A stretch of 64,000 bases of DNA from Pelagibius sp. (GCA_028280305.1 JANQMC010000025.1:1-64000); one strand, 5' to 3'; shown: positions 41,999 to 50,598, counted from the stretch's first letter. Translations and numbers: made by a program. The notes: a model not told the origin generated them from the letters alone.

Positions 41999-42130
41999 TC
42001 CGCTACGCGGAGTCCCCCTCACCCTCCCGCTGACGCGGGCCCCTCCCTCTCCCACGAGGGGAGAGGTTTTTTGGTTCCCCCTCTCCCCTTGCGGGAGAGG
42101 GTCGGGGTGAGGGGGATTCCGCGCAGCGGA
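41999..42130. repeat. Long imperfect inverted repeat in intergenic DNA
   Basis: Outer arms 41999-42024 and 42105-42130 match in inverse orientation at 24 of 26 positions (TCCGC..CCCCCTCACCC against GGGTGAGGGGG..GCGGA). Two inner hairpins, CCTCTCCC/GGGAGAGG and CCCTCTCCC/GGGAGAGGG, lie between them. The GGGAGAGGGT..GGGGTGAGGG core is a common dispersed intergenic motif in Proteobacteria. Confidence 0.75.
42046..42072 (+). terminator. Intrinsic terminator after the methyltransferase gene
   Basis: CCTCTCCC (42046-42053) pairs perfectly with GGGAGAGG (42059-42066) around ACGAG and runs into TTTTTT. It is embedded in the longer inverted repeat 41999-42130. Confidence 0.85.
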
Positions 42131-42139
42131 AGAAGCGCC

Positions 42140-43087
42140 CTACCCCGTCTTCCGGCCGCGCCTGAGGGAACGCCGAGCGGCGGTCTGGACTTCGGTGCGG
42201 GCCTCTTCCTCGTCGCGGGCGGCGAAGAGCCAGTCGATGAATACGCTGGCAATGGGCGCAGCCTTTACCTCATTACGGCAGACAACGTAGAAGCTGTCGA
42301 CGGCGGGTACCGAAAGATCGAAGGGTGCGATCAGGCTGCCCCTGGCCATCAGGGTGCTGGCGGTACGGCTGTCGCCGATCACCACGCCGTTGCCGTGCAG
42401 CGCCGCCTCGACGGCCAGGCGGGCGTCGCTCATGAAGTGGTGCGGCCCCTTGCTCAACTCCAGCGCCCGGGCGGCGGTCAGCCAGGTCTGCCATTCCCGC
42501 CCTTCGTCGGCATGGAGCAGAACATGGTGCGCAAGGTCCTTCACCGAGCGCAGCGGGCGGCTGTTCAACAGGGTCGGGCTGGCAACCGGGAACAGCTCGA
42601 CATCCGACCAGTGCCGCACCCAGCAGTCGCCCCAGTTCCCCTGGCCGTAGCGGATACAGACATCGATATCGGGATCGAACACCGCCTCCGGGTCGTTGCC
42701 GCCGGTCAGGCGCAGGCGCACCCCCGGAAACTGCTCCGTGAAGCGGTTGAGGCGGGGGATCAGCCAAAGCGACAGCAGGGCCGGCACGCAGCTCACCACC
42801 AGATCGCCGCCGGTCGAGGGCCGGGTCATGCGGGCCGTCGCCGTGGCGATGTCCTCAAAGGCCGTCGAGAGGGTCGGCAGCAAGGCGGCCCCATGGGGCG
42901 TCAGCTTGACCCGCCGGGCGCCGCGTTCCAGCAGCGTCACCTCCAGGGCCGCTTCAAGGCTGCGGATCTGGTGGCTGATTGCCCCGTGAGTCACGTTCAA
43001 TTCCCGGGCCGCGCTGGAAACCGAGCCGTGTCGGGCCGCGGCCTCAAAGGCGCGCAGAGGGTTGAGCGGCGGCAGGCGGGTCGACAT
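42140..43087 (-). CDS. LysR-family transcriptional regulator (GcvA-like)
   Basis: A 315-residue regulator. The N-terminal winged helix is LPPLNPLRAFEAAARHGSVSSAARELNVTHGAISHQIRSLE, close to the GcvA/AmpR branch, followed by the LysR effector-binding domain. The ATG at 43087 has AAAGGATC upstream; the frame extends ten codons further without need. It is divergent from the agmatinase-type gene at 43228, with a near-perfect palindrome in between, so it probably activates the guanidino/amide uptake operon in response to its substrate and represses itself. Confidence 0.92.
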   Translation of the reverse strand: MSTRLPPLNPLRAFEAAARHGSVSSAARELNVTHGAISHQIRSLEAALEVTLLERGARRVKLTPHGAALLPTLSTAFEDIATATARMTRPSTGGDLVVSCVPALLSLWLIPRLNRFTEQFPGVRLRLTGGNDPEAVFDPDIDVCIRYGQGNWGDCWVRHWSDVELFPVASPTLLNSRPLRSVKDLAHHVLLHADEGREWQTWLTAARALELSKGPHHFMSDARLAVEAALHGNGVVIGDSRTASTLMARGSLIAPFDLSVPAVDSFYVVCRNEVKAAPIASVFIDWLFAARDEEEARTEVQTAARRSLRRGRKTG

Positions 43088-43100
43088 ATGCGGCGATCCT

Positions 43101-43119
43101 TTGTGAGAAATTTTCACAA
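43101..43119. promoter_or_regulatory. Probable LysR-type operator
   Basis: TTGTGAGAAATTTTCACAA is a palindrome with only one mismatched pair. It fits the T-N11-A box pattern of LysR regulators and lies 14 bases upstream of the divergent LysR start codon and about 110 bases before the agmatinase-type gene. Confidence 0.6.
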
Positions 43120-43227
43120 TAAATGCTACAACAATGTCAATTGCCCTCGCAACGCGGTTTCCGCGATACTGCCCCTAAGAAAGTCGGATTAAAGACACCG
43201 AAGTAAGGACGGGGGACAGGCGGGATC

Positions 43228-44277
43228 ATGGCTTGGGACAAGGACAAGCTGGCGGCGCTGCGCGACAAGTACACCGAAGGCCAGGGCGGCGACTTCGTCG
43301 ATCCGGCCTTTCGCAAGGTCGCGGACCAGATCTTCGACGCCAGCGGCACCCGCATGGCGCCCTATGCCGGGGTCTCGACCTTTCTGGATGCGCCGCTGCG
43401 CGAACTCGATCCCGAGAATCCGGACTTCGGCGACCTGCAGGTCGGTCTGATCGGCGTGCCCATGGACCTCGGCGTCACCAACCGGCCGGGCGCGCGCTTC
43501 GGCCCCCGCGCCCTGCGCGGCATCGAACGCATCGGGCCCTATAATCACGTCCTCACCTGCGCGCCGACTTACGATCTGCGGGTCGCCGATCTCGGCGACG
43601 TGCCCTTCAACAGCCGCTACCGCCTGGAAGGCAGCCTCGACGACATCGAGCGGTACTACGAGAAGGTCTTTGCCGCCGGGGTGGTGCCGCTCTCCGTGGG
43701 CGGTGATCATTCCATCACCCATCCGATCATGAAGGCCATCGGCCGCGAAGAACCGGTCGGCATGGTCCACATCGATGCCCACTGCGATACCGGCGGCTCC
43801 TTCGATCACACCAAGTTCCATCACGGCGGCCCCTTCCGTAACGCCGTGCTCGACGGCGTGCTGGACCCGACCCGCACGGTGCAGATCGGCATCCGGGGCT
43901 CCGCCGAATACCTCTGGGAGTTCTCTTTCGACAGCGGCATGACCGTGATCCATGCCGAGGAAGTCCCCAAGCTGGGCATTGCCGCCGTCATCGAAAAGGC
44001 GCTGGCGGTGGTCGGCGACGGCCCGACCTACATCTCTTTCGACGTCGACGGCATCGATCCGGCCTTTGCGCCGGGCACCGGAACGCCGGAGGTGGGCGGG
44101 CTGACGACCCGCGAGGTTCTGGCGATCCTGCATGGCCTGAAGGGCATCAACGTCATCGGCGGCGATGTCGTGGAGGTGGCGCCGCAGTACGACACCACCA
44201 CCAACACCGCCCAGGTCGGCGCTCAGGTACTCTTCGAGATTCTCAGTCTGATGGTTTACAGCCCGCGGTTTTCGTGA
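43228..44277 (+). CDS. Agmatinase/ureohydrolase family enzyme
   Basis: Arginase-fold hydrolase of 349 residues. All six manganese ligands are visible: H161 (GGDHS), D183, H185 and D187 (HIDAHCDT), D272 and D274 (SFDVDGID). The N-terminal 60 residues are longer than in E. coli SpeB, as in guanidinobutyrases and guanidinopropionases. It releases urea from a guanidino compound; agmatine, 4-guanidinobutyrate and related substrates are candidates. It heads an operon with a polyamine-type ABC transporter and a nitrilase-fold amidase, which supports a catabolic role for an imported guanidine. Confidence 0.92.
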   Translation: MAWDKDKLAALRDKYTEGQGGDFVDPAFRKVADQIFDASGTRMAPYAGVSTFLDAPLRELDPENPDFGDLQVGLIGVPMDLGVTNRPGARFGPRALRGIERIGPYNHVLTCAPTYDLRVADLGDVPFNSRYRLEGSLDDIERYYEKVFAAGVVPLSVGGDHSITHPIMKAIGREEPVGMVHIDAHCDTGGSFDHTKFHHGGPFRNAVLDGVLDPTRTVQIGIRGSAEYLWEFSFDSGMTVIHAEEVPKLGIAAVIEKALAVVGDGPTYISFDVDGIDPAFAPGTGTPEVGGLTTREVLAILHGLKGINVIGGDVVEVAPQYDTTTNTAQVGAQVLFEILSLMVYSPRFS

Positions 44278-44285
44278 CGGCTGGC

Positions 44286-44302
44286 GTTGGGGCAAACCCA
44301 AC
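44286..44302 (+). other. Stem-loop between the hydrolase and binding-protein genes
   Basis: GTTGGG (44286-44291) pairs with CCCAAC (44297-44302) around GCAAA. No T run follows, so read-through is expected; it may mark an mRNA processing point. Confidence 0.4.
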
Positions 44303-44375
44303 CGAAAAGGGGGAAGGTCCAATCAATCCGGCCAGGACAAACGGCCGCAACAAAGACAGTGGAGGTAGGTGAGAG

Positions 44376-45482
44376 ATGAATAAGCGAATTGCCAAGAGCG
44401 GCATCAGCCGCCGAACCCTGATGGCGGCGGGCCTTGCGGGCGCCGGCGCCCTCGGTGCTGGTGTCTTAGCCATGCCGACGGTGCTGCGGGCGCAGGAGCG
44501 CTCGCTGAAAGTCGGCGTCTACGGCGGTTACTTCAAGGACTCCTTCGACAAACACATCTTCCCGGCCTTTACCGAGGCCAGCGGCATCGCCGTGGAATCG
44601 GTGGCGGAGCCGACCGGTGAAGCCTGGCTGGTACAGTTGGAGCAGGCGGCAAAGGCGGGCCGCGCCCCGGCCGACATTTCCATGATGTCCCAGGTCGCCA
44701 TGCTGAAGGGCCAGTCGACGAACCTCTGGACGCCGCTGGACCTTGCCCGCATTCCCAATGCCGGCAACCTGGTCGATCAGTTCGTCAACAAGTATCCCGA
44801 CGGCCGCATCGCCGGCATCGGCGCGGTTGCCTGGTACATCACCCTGGTCTCCAACACCGAAAGCTTTGCCGCGGCGCCGGACTCCTGGGCTGCGCTATGG
44901 GATCCCGCCAACAAGGACAAGCTGGGCCTGCTGGCCCTGGTCTCCAACTCCTTCCTGCTGGAGGTGACGGCGAAGACCTTCATGGGCGGCACCGATGCCC
45001 TGGACAGCGAAGAGGGCCTGCTGAAGGCCTTCGACAAACTGGCCGAGGTGAAGCCCAACGTGCGTCTCTGGTACCGCGACGAAGCGCAGTTCGAACAGGC
45101 GCTGAAGACCGGCGAGATTCCCATGGGGCAGTACTATCACGACGTGACCGGGCTGGCCGCCGCCGACGGCCACCCCGTGCGCTCCACCTTCCCCAAGGAG
45201 GGCGGCATTCTCGACAGCGGCTGCTGGGCCCTGTCACGCGCCTCGGCCAAGACCGATGAAGCCCACATCTTCATCGACTACATGAGCCAGCCGGCAATCC
45301 AGGCGGAGATGTCGCGCAAGGTCGGCACCGCCCCGACGGTGAAACGCGAGCTTCTCGACCTGAGCGACGACGAGTTCGCCAGCGTTTCCTCGGAGATCGA
45401 TCCGATCATCCCGCGCTACGATCTCTATCAGACCAAGTCCGACTGGCTGAACCAGAAGTGGACGGAATTGATCGTCGGCTAG
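44376..45482 (+). CDS. ABC transporter substrate-binding protein, polyamine type (PotD-like)
   Basis: Periplasmic binding protein of 368 residues. The N-terminus KSGISRRTLMAAGLAGAGALGAGVL is a twin-arginine signal. The mature part begins RSLKVGVYGGYFKDSFDKHIFPAFTEASGI, as in family 1 polyamine/iron-type binding proteins, and contains GKAWYITLVSNT-like and RLWYRDEAQFEQALKTGEI blocks. It should capture a positively charged or guanidino compound for the permease encoded downstream. GTGGAGGTAGGTGAG precedes the ATG. A stem-loop after the stop may raise its abundance over the other subunits. Confidence 0.9.
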   Translation: MNKRIAKSGISRRTLMAAGLAGAGALGAGVLAMPTVLRAQERSLKVGVYGGYFKDSFDKHIFPAFTEASGIAVESVAEPTGEAWLVQLEQAAKAGRAPADISMMSQVAMLKGQSTNLWTPLDLARIPNAGNLVDQFVNKYPDGRIAGIGAVAWYITLVSNTESFAAAPDSWAALWDPANKDKLGLLALVSNSFLLEVTAKTFMGGTDALDSEEGLLKAFDKLAEVKPNVRLWYRDEAQFEQALKTGEIPMGQYYHDVTGLAAADGHPVRSTFPKEGGILDSGCWALSRASAKTDEAHIFIDYMSQPAIQAEMSRKVGTAPTVKRELLDLSDDEFASVSSEIDPIIPRYDLYQTKSDWLNQKWTELIVG

Positions 45483-45510
45483 GCAGATAGTCCACGATCT
45501 GCAATCCTAC

Positions 45511-45533
45511 GGCCGCCGGTTCCGCCGGCGGCC
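45511..45533 (+). other. Strong stem-loop after the binding-protein gene
   Basis: GGCCGCCGG (45511-45519) pairs perfectly with CCGGCGGCC (45525-45533) around TTCCG, followed by GATTCCCCCTTTT. In ABC operons such hairpins often protect the binding-protein mRNA or terminate part of transcription. Confidence 0.55.
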
Positions 45534-45563
45534 GATTCCCCCTTTTCCAACGGCTGGTGATCC

Positions 45564-46601
45564 ATGTCGGGCCTGACACTTGAGGCGGTTTCCAAGCAGT
45601 TCGGAGACCTCACCGCGGTCGACGACGTCACGCTGAGCGTGCCGCACGGCACCTTCGTCTGCCTGCTGGGCCCTTCCGGCTGCGGCAAGACCACCCTGCT
45701 GCGCATGATCGCAGGCCTGGAGGACCCCAGCGGCGGGCGTCTCGTGCTGGACAATTCCGACATCACCGCGGTGCCGACCCACAAGCGCGACTTCGGCATG
45801 GTGTTTCAGTCCCTGGCGCTCTTCCCGCATCTCAGCGTCGGTGAAAACATCGCCTACGCCCTGCGCATCCGCGGCACCCCCAAGGCCGATCAGGCGAAAC
45901 GCGTTGAAGAGCTGCTGGAGCTGGTGCACCTGCCCGGCCATGCCGACAGGCCGGTCAGCAAGCTTTCCGGCGGTCAGCGCCAGCGCGTCGCCATCGCCCG
46001 CGCCCTGGCCGTGTCGCCGCGTCTCTTCCTGCTCGACGAACCGCTTTCCGCCCTCGATGCCAAGCTGCGCGAAGCCATGCAGGTCGAACTGCGCCAGTTG
46101 CAGCAGAAACTTGGGATCACCACCATCGTGGTCACCCATGACCAGCGCGAGGCCATGACCATGGCCGATCTGGTGGTGGTCATGGGCGAGGGCCGCATCC
46201 GACAGGCGGCGCCGCCGGTCGAGATCTACCGCAAGCCCGCCGACAGTTTCGTCGCCGACTTCATCGGTTCCACCAACCTGCTGGAGATCGCGCGCGACGG
46301 CAGCGGAGGTGCCATCTTCGCCGGCAAGGCCATCCCCGGCCTCGCCCTGCCCAGCGGCCTCGACAGGGCGCGCCTTTCCATCCGCCCGGAGGACGTCCAG
46401 CTGACCGCGCCGGGGAACGGCAGCCTGACCGGGCGTGTCACCTTCCTGCGCGACCTCGGCGGCACTGTCGAGACCTTCATCAAGGTTGCCGGCACCACGC
46501 TCACCGCCGTCTCGACCCCGCGCGAACGCCCGGACGTCACTGCCGGCGACGACATCGGCGTCGCCCTGCCCGCCGAAGCCTGCGTGGTGCTCAAGGAATG
46601 A
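45564..46601 (+). CDS. ABC transporter ATP-binding protein, polyamine type (PotA-like)
   Basis: A 345-residue ATPase with Walker A LGPSGCGKTTLL, signature LSGGQRQRVAIARA, Walker B LFLLDEPLSALD, the switch His in IVVTHDQREAM, and a C-terminal TOBE domain (RPEDVQL). It powers import of the ligand bound by the PotD-like protein. The stop overlaps the first permease start (46598-46601, ATGA). The operon order binding protein, ATPase, permease, permease is normal for this transporter class. Confidence 0.93.
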   Translation: MSGLTLEAVSKQFGDLTAVDDVTLSVPHGTFVCLLGPSGCGKTTLLRMIAGLEDPSGGRLVLDNSDITAVPTHKRDFGMVFQSLALFPHLSVGENIAYALRIRGTPKADQAKRVEELLELVHLPGHADRPVSKLSGGQRQRVAIARALAVSPRLFLLDEPLSALDAKLREAMQVELRQLQQKLGITTIVVTHDQREAMTMADLVVVMGEGRIRQAAPPVEIYRKPADSFVADFIGSTNLLEIARDGSGGAIFAGKAIPGLALPSGLDRARLSIRPEDVQLTAPGNGSLTGRVTFLRDLGGTVETFIKVAGTTLTAVSTPRERPDVTAGDDIGVALPAEACVVLKE

Positions 46602-47455
46602 GACGGGAGCCGGCACGAACCCTGAGCGACCACCTGCCGGTCATCTTTCCGGCCTTGATGCTGCTGGTCTTCTTCGTCATCCCCTTCGGCATCATGATCG
46701 CCGTCTCCTTCTTCCAGCGCGAACAGGGCGGCTTTTACACCCCGGACTTCGTGCTTTCGAACTACGCGCGCTTCCTGTCTTCGTTCTTCGGCGGCGTGCT
46801 CAGCTTCTCCTTGTTGCTGGCGATGGCGGTTGCGGTCTGCTGCGTGGTACTGGCTTTTCCCTTCACCTATTTCCTGACCTGCCGGACGCGGCGGGTACAG
46901 ATCGCCTGGCTGGTCGGCCTGCTATCCGTGCTCTCGCTGTCGGAGGTAATCATCGGCTTTGCCTGGTCGACGCTGTTCTCGCGCACCGCGGGGATCAGCA
47001 ACCTCTTCGTCGCCCTCGGCCTGATGGAGCAGCCGACGGCGCTGCTGCCCGGCTTCGGCGCCGTGCTGACCGGCATGGTCTACCAGGCCCTGCCCTACAC
47101 CATTCTGGTGCTCTACCCCGCCCTGGTGCGGCTGGAGCCGACCCTGCTGGAGGCTTCCCGCACCCTTGGCGCCTCGCCGCTGCGCGGCTTCTTCGACATC
47201 GTGATCCCGGCGCTGCGCAACACCATCGTCGCCACCCTGATCATGGTCTTTGTCTTCGCGCTGGGTTCCTACCTGCTGCCGCAGATCCTCGGCCGCCCGC
47301 AGCACTGGACCCTCTCGGTGCTGATCACCGATCAGGCGATCTATCAGTCCAACATGCCCTTTGCCGCGGCCATGGCGGTTTTCCTGGTGCTGATCTCTCT
47401 CGCCCTGGTGGGCCTGACGCTGCTGGTCGGCGGCCGCAAGGACCTGACGGCATGA
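46598..47455 (+). CDS. ABC transporter permease, polyamine type (PotB-like)
   Basis: Inner-membrane permease of 285 residues with six helices. The EAA loop that contacts the ATPase is LLEASRTLGASPLRGFFDIVIPALRNT (about residues 185-210). The N-terminal helix is preceded by a basic stretch. It overlaps both flanking genes by ATGA, so the subunits are translationally coupled. It pairs with the next permease to form the channel. Confidence 0.93.
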   Translation: MRREPARTLSDHLPVIFPALMLLVFFVIPFGIMIAVSFFQREQGGFYTPDFVLSNYARFLSSFFGGVLSFSLLLAMAVAVCCVVLAFPFTYFLTCRTRRVQIAWLVGLLSVLSLSEVIIGFAWSTLFSRTAGISNLFVALGLMEQPTALLPGFGAVLTGMVYQALPYTILVLYPALVRLEPTLLEASRTLGASPLRGFFDIVIPALRNTIVATLIMVFVFALGSYLLPQILGRPQHWTLSVLITDQAIYQSNMPFAAAMAVFLVLISLALVGLTLLVGGRKDLTA

Positions 47456-48255
47456 CCCCGGCCTGGATACGCAATGGCTACATGGCCCTCATCGCCCTCT
47501 TCCTGGCCGCCCCCCTGGTGGTAGTGGCCGGGGTTTCGGTGAACGCCAAGAAAACCCTGCTGTTCCCGCCGGAGGGTTTCTCATTTACCTGGTACACCGA
47601 CATCTTCACCCAGAACGACTGGCGCAGCGCCCTCTTCGCCTCGGTCGGGCTGGCGGCGCTCTCGGCGGCCTTGGCGGTGGTGATCGCTTTGCCGCTGGCC
47701 TGGTTTCTCTGGCGCCGGGTCGCGCCCTGGGCCCGTGTCTTCCAGTTCCTCGGCGTCGCGCCTTTCCTGCTGCCGCCGGTGATCACCGCCCTGGGCTTCC
47801 TGTCGTTCTGGGCAACCGGCGGCTTCTACGGCGAACCCTGGACCGCCGTCATCAGCCACGCCATCTTCTTCGTCACCCTGCCGCTGGTGACGCTCTCGCT
47901 CGGCTTCGCCTCCATCGACCGCTCCCTGGTCGAGGCGGCGGCGACCATGGGCGCCGACGACGCCCGGGTGTTCCGCACGGTGGTTGTGCCCCTGATCACG
48001 CCCTATCTGGTCTCCGGTTACGCCTTTGCCTTCGTGCTGTCGTTGAACGAGTACATCGTCGCCTACATGACCGTCGGCTTCACCCTGGAAACCCTGCCGA
48101 TCAAGATCTTCAATGCCTTGCGCTATGGCTATACGCCGACCATGGCGGCGGTCTCGATCTTCTTCGTGGTCATCGCTGCGGTCGTTTTCGGCCTCGTCGC
48201 CCGCTACGGCGACCTGCCGCGCCTGCTCGGCGCCTGGTCGTCGGAGGACAAGTGA
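47452..48255 (+). CDS. ABC transporter permease, polyamine type (PotC-like)
   Basis: Second permease, 267 residues, starting MTPAWIRNGYMALIALFLAAPL. The EAA loop is LVEAAATMGADDARVFRTVVVPLITP. Six helices are evident. The frame is open upstream as far as 46435 within the preceding gene, but the ATG at 47452, overlapping the PotB stop, is the natural start. Its TGA stop overlaps the ATG of the nitrilase-fold gene. Confidence 0.92.
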   Translation: MTPAWIRNGYMALIALFLAAPLVVVAGVSVNAKKTLLFPPEGFSFTWYTDIFTQNDWRSALFASVGLAALSAALAVVIALPLAWFLWRRVAPWARVFQFLGVAPFLLPPVITALGFLSFWATGGFYGEPWTAVISHAIFFVTLPLVTLSLGFASIDRSLVEAAATMGADDARVFRTVVVPLITPYLVSGYAFAFVLSLNEYIVAYMTVGFTLETLPIKIFNALRYGYTPTMAAVSIFFVVIAAVVFGLVARYGDLPRLLGAWSSEDK

Positions 48256-49031
48256 TGCGCATCGCCATCCTGCAGATGATCGCGGTGCCGGGAGACGTCG
48301 CCGCCAACCTGAGGCAGATCGAGGCGGCAGCGGAGAAGGCGGCAGCCGGCGGTGCGGCGCTCCTGATCACCCCGGAACTGGCCACCACCGGCTACGGCGC
48401 CGGCGACGTCATCCGCGATCTTGCCGAAACGGCGGAGGGGCCGCAGGTTCAGGCGTTGACGGCAATCGCAAGAAAGCACGGCCTGGCCCTCGTTGCCGGT
48501 TTCGCCGAGCGCGACGGCGAGGAGGTGTTCAACAGCCTCGTCATGGTGGAAGCTTCTGAAACACCCAGCATCTACCGCAAAACCCATCTCTACGGCGACT
48601 ACGAGCGCGCACTCTTCACGCCCGGGGAAGCGGACAGCGCCCTGCGCGCCTTCAAGGGCCTGAAACTGGGCTTCCTGATCTGCTACGACGTGGAGTTCCC
48701 GGAGAACGTCCGCCGCCTCGCCCGGGCCGGCGCCGATGTGGTGCTGGTGCCCACGGCATTGCCTGAAGGTAGCTTCGCCCGCTTCATCGCCACCCGGGTC
48801 GTCCCGGTCCGGGCTTTTGAGAACCAGGTCTTCGTGGTCTACGCCGATCACGGCGGCGGTGATGCAAACTTTAGCTATGCGGGCCTGTCACGGGCCATCG
48901 GCCCCGACGGTCAGAGCCTCGCCGCCTCGGACACAGACACGGCAGAACTCCTCTTCGCCGACATCGATCCCGGCGCTTTCGACGAAAGCCGCCGCGCCAA
49001 CACCTATCTGGCGGACCTGCGGCCTCTCTAG
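48255..49031 (+). CDS. Nitrilase-superfamily amidohydrolase
   Basis: A 258-residue hydrolase with the catalytic triad E41 (TPELATTGY), K109 (YRKTHL) and C143 (LICYDVEFPE). The group includes aliphatic amidases, N-carbamoylputrescine amidase and omega-amidase-like enzymes. With a urea-releasing hydrolase and a cation-type importer in the same operon, hydrolysis of an amide or carbamoyl intermediate in guanidine degradation is the best inference. The ATG at 48255 overlaps the permease stop as TGATG and has GGAGGAC upstream; a GTG one codon earlier is also possible. Confidence 0.88.
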   Translation: MRIAILQMIAVPGDVAANLRQIEAAAEKAAAGGAALLITPELATTGYGAGDVIRDLAETAEGPQVQALTAIARKHGLALVAGFAERDGEEVFNSLVMVEASETPSIYRKTHLYGDYERALFTPGEADSALRAFKGLKLGFLICYDVEFPENVRRLARAGADVVLVPTALPEGSFARFIATRVVPVRAFENQVFVVYADHGGGDANFSYAGLSRAIGPDGQSLAASDTDTAELLFADIDPGAFDESRRANTYLADLRPL

Positions 49032-49110
49032 ATTCTGGGATCTTCCAATGCTCCTGGAGACAGCAAGGAAATAGCTTGCGAATCACATAAGTCTGCACTT
49101 ATGTTATTTC

Positions 49111-49422
49111 ATGATCGAGAACGACATCTTCAGGGCCCTTGCCGATCCGACCCGCCGGGCGATCTTTGAGAAGCTGGCCTCCGGCGGCATGAACGCTTCG
49201 GCGCTGCGCAACGGCATGGAGATCAGTCAGCCGGCCATGTCCCAGCACCTTGCGGTTCTGCGCAAGGCGAGACTGGTGCGCGAAGAGCGGCAGGGCCGTT
49301 TCATGAACTACGAGGTCGATCCGGACGGTCTGGCGCTGATCGCCGGATGGCTTGCGAAGTACCGCGCCTATTGGCCGGCGCGGATCGACGCCTTGAAGGC
49401 TTTGCTGAAGGACATGGACTGA
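49111..49422 (+). CDS. ArsR-family transcriptional regulator
   Basis: A 103-residue winged-helix repressor: IFRALADPTRRAIFEKLASGG, then ISQPAMSQHLAVLRKARLVREERQGRFMNYEVD. It lacks the metal-binding Cys residues of true ArsR sensors. Members of this branch are typically coupled to an AHSA1/SRPBCC-type gene, as here, where the stop and the next start overlap (TGATG). It probably regulates the pair itself; the signal is unknown. The AT-rich bases just upstream (49080-49110) may hold the promoter. Confidence 0.9.
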   Translation: MIENDIFRALADPTRRAIFEKLASGGMNASALRNGMEISQPAMSQHLAVLRKARLVREERQGRFMNYEVDPDGLALIAGWLAKYRAYWPARIDALKALLKDMD

Positions 49423-49778
49423 TGAATGACCTGAAAACCGAGAAACAGGCAAAGGGCGTGGTGCTCGAGTACGAACTCGACGCATCGCCCGAGGCCGTCT
49501 GGCGGGCCATCTCTATCGCCTCGTTCCGCGAAAAGTGGCTGCCGGCGGGCGACCTGGCCGATGCCGAACCCGTCTCTTCGACAGCGGGTGAGGAAATCCG
49601 CTACAGAATGCGGGAGCAGGAACCACCCTTCCTGGAGAGCGTCGTTGCCTTTCGGATCGATCCCAATGCCGAGGGCGGTACGACCCTCAGGGTCATCCAC
49701 AGGCTGGTGGAGACGGAGCCGATAGAGCAGCCTTCGGCCGCCAACAGCAATCAGACCCTGATGATGCTGGCTGCCTGA
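49422..49778 (+). CDS. SRPBCC (AHSA1-like) protein
   Basis: A 118-residue protein of the START/Bet v 1-like fold: VLEYELDASPEAVWRAISIASFREKWLPAG begins it, and the later strands carry LRVIHRLVETEP. Such proteins bind hydrophobic ligands and are often the partner of an ArsR-type repressor. The ATG at 49422 overlaps the regulator's stop. It is shorter than many AHSA1 proteins and lacks the usual final long helix, which may mean a reduced pocket. Function unknown. Confidence 0.8.
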   Translation: MNDLKTEKQAKGVVLEYELDASPEAVWRAISIASFREKWLPAGDLADAEPVSSTAGEEIRYRMREQEPPFLESVVAFRIDPNAEGGTTLRVIHRLVETEPIEQPSAANSNQTLMMLAA

Positions 49779-49821
49779 CACCGCAGCCTGAAACACAAAA
49801 CCGGAAGACAGGAGTTCGCCG

Positions 49822-50451
49822 ATGCGCGAAGCGATGCAGCTCGTCCCCATGGTGGTCGAACAATCCAGTCGGGGCGAACGCTCCTTCGACATCTATTCAA
49901 GACTTCTGCGCGAGCGGGTCATCTTCCTCAACGGAGAGGTCAACGACACAGTCTCCGCCCTGGTCTGTGCGCAGTTGCTCTTCCTGGAGGCCGAGGACCC
50001 GAAGAAGCCGGTCCATCTCTACATCAACTCACCCGGCGGCGTGGTGACCAGCGGCTTCGCCATGTACGACACGATGCAATACATCCGGGCGCCGGTGCAG
50101 ACGGTCTGCATCGGCACGGCACGCTCCATGGGCTCCTTCCTTTTAATGGCGGGAGAGCCGGGCCAGCGGGCGGCATTGCCGAACGCCAGCCTACACGTCC
50201 ATCAGCCACTGGGCGGCTTTCAGGGTCAGGCCTCCGACATGCTGATCCATGCCGAGGAGATGCAAAAAACCAAGCAGCGTATCACCCGCCTTTATGCCGA
50301 ACACTGCGGGCGCAGCTATGAAGAAGTCGAACGCACCCTAGACCGGGACCGCTTCATGTCGGCGGAGGAGGCCCTTGAGTGGGGCTTGATCGACCGCATT
50401 CTCGAACAGCGGGAAGACAAGGAGGAACTGGGGACGCCGGAGTCCACTTAG
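49822..50451 (+). CDS. ATP-dependent Clp protease proteolytic subunit, accessory type
   Basis: ClpP-fold serine protease of 209 residues. The catalytic triad is intact at the expected spacing: S102 (TARSMGSF), H127 (LHVHQPLGG) and D176 (DRDRFMS). The motif around Ser is ARSMGS rather than the usual AASMGA. The gene has no clpX or tig neighbour, so it is not the housekeeping copy; many Alphaproteobacteria have such an extra ClpP. GACAGGAG precedes the ATG. It may form a mixed or separate 14-mer with its own ATPase partner elsewhere. Confidence 0.9.
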   Translation: MREAMQLVPMVVEQSSRGERSFDIYSRLLRERVIFLNGEVNDTVSALVCAQLLFLEAEDPKKPVHLYINSPGGVVTSGFAMYDTMQYIRAPVQTVCIGTARSMGSFLLMAGEPGQRAALPNASLHVHQPLGGFQGQASDMLIHAEEMQKTKQRITRLYAEHCGRSYEEVERTLDRDRFMSAEEALEWGLIDRILEQREDKEELGTPEST

Positions 50452-50598
50452 CCTGCGGGAGCTACTGCGGCCACTACAGGCGCTGTGATGCTGTTTTGCA
50501 CCGGACCGTGCTTGAGCCCAAAGCTGCCGTCAAATCGATCCGGAAAGTGCGCAAGAACCGGATGGACTCAAGCAAAGCGCCTGAGCAACACTGGTTTG

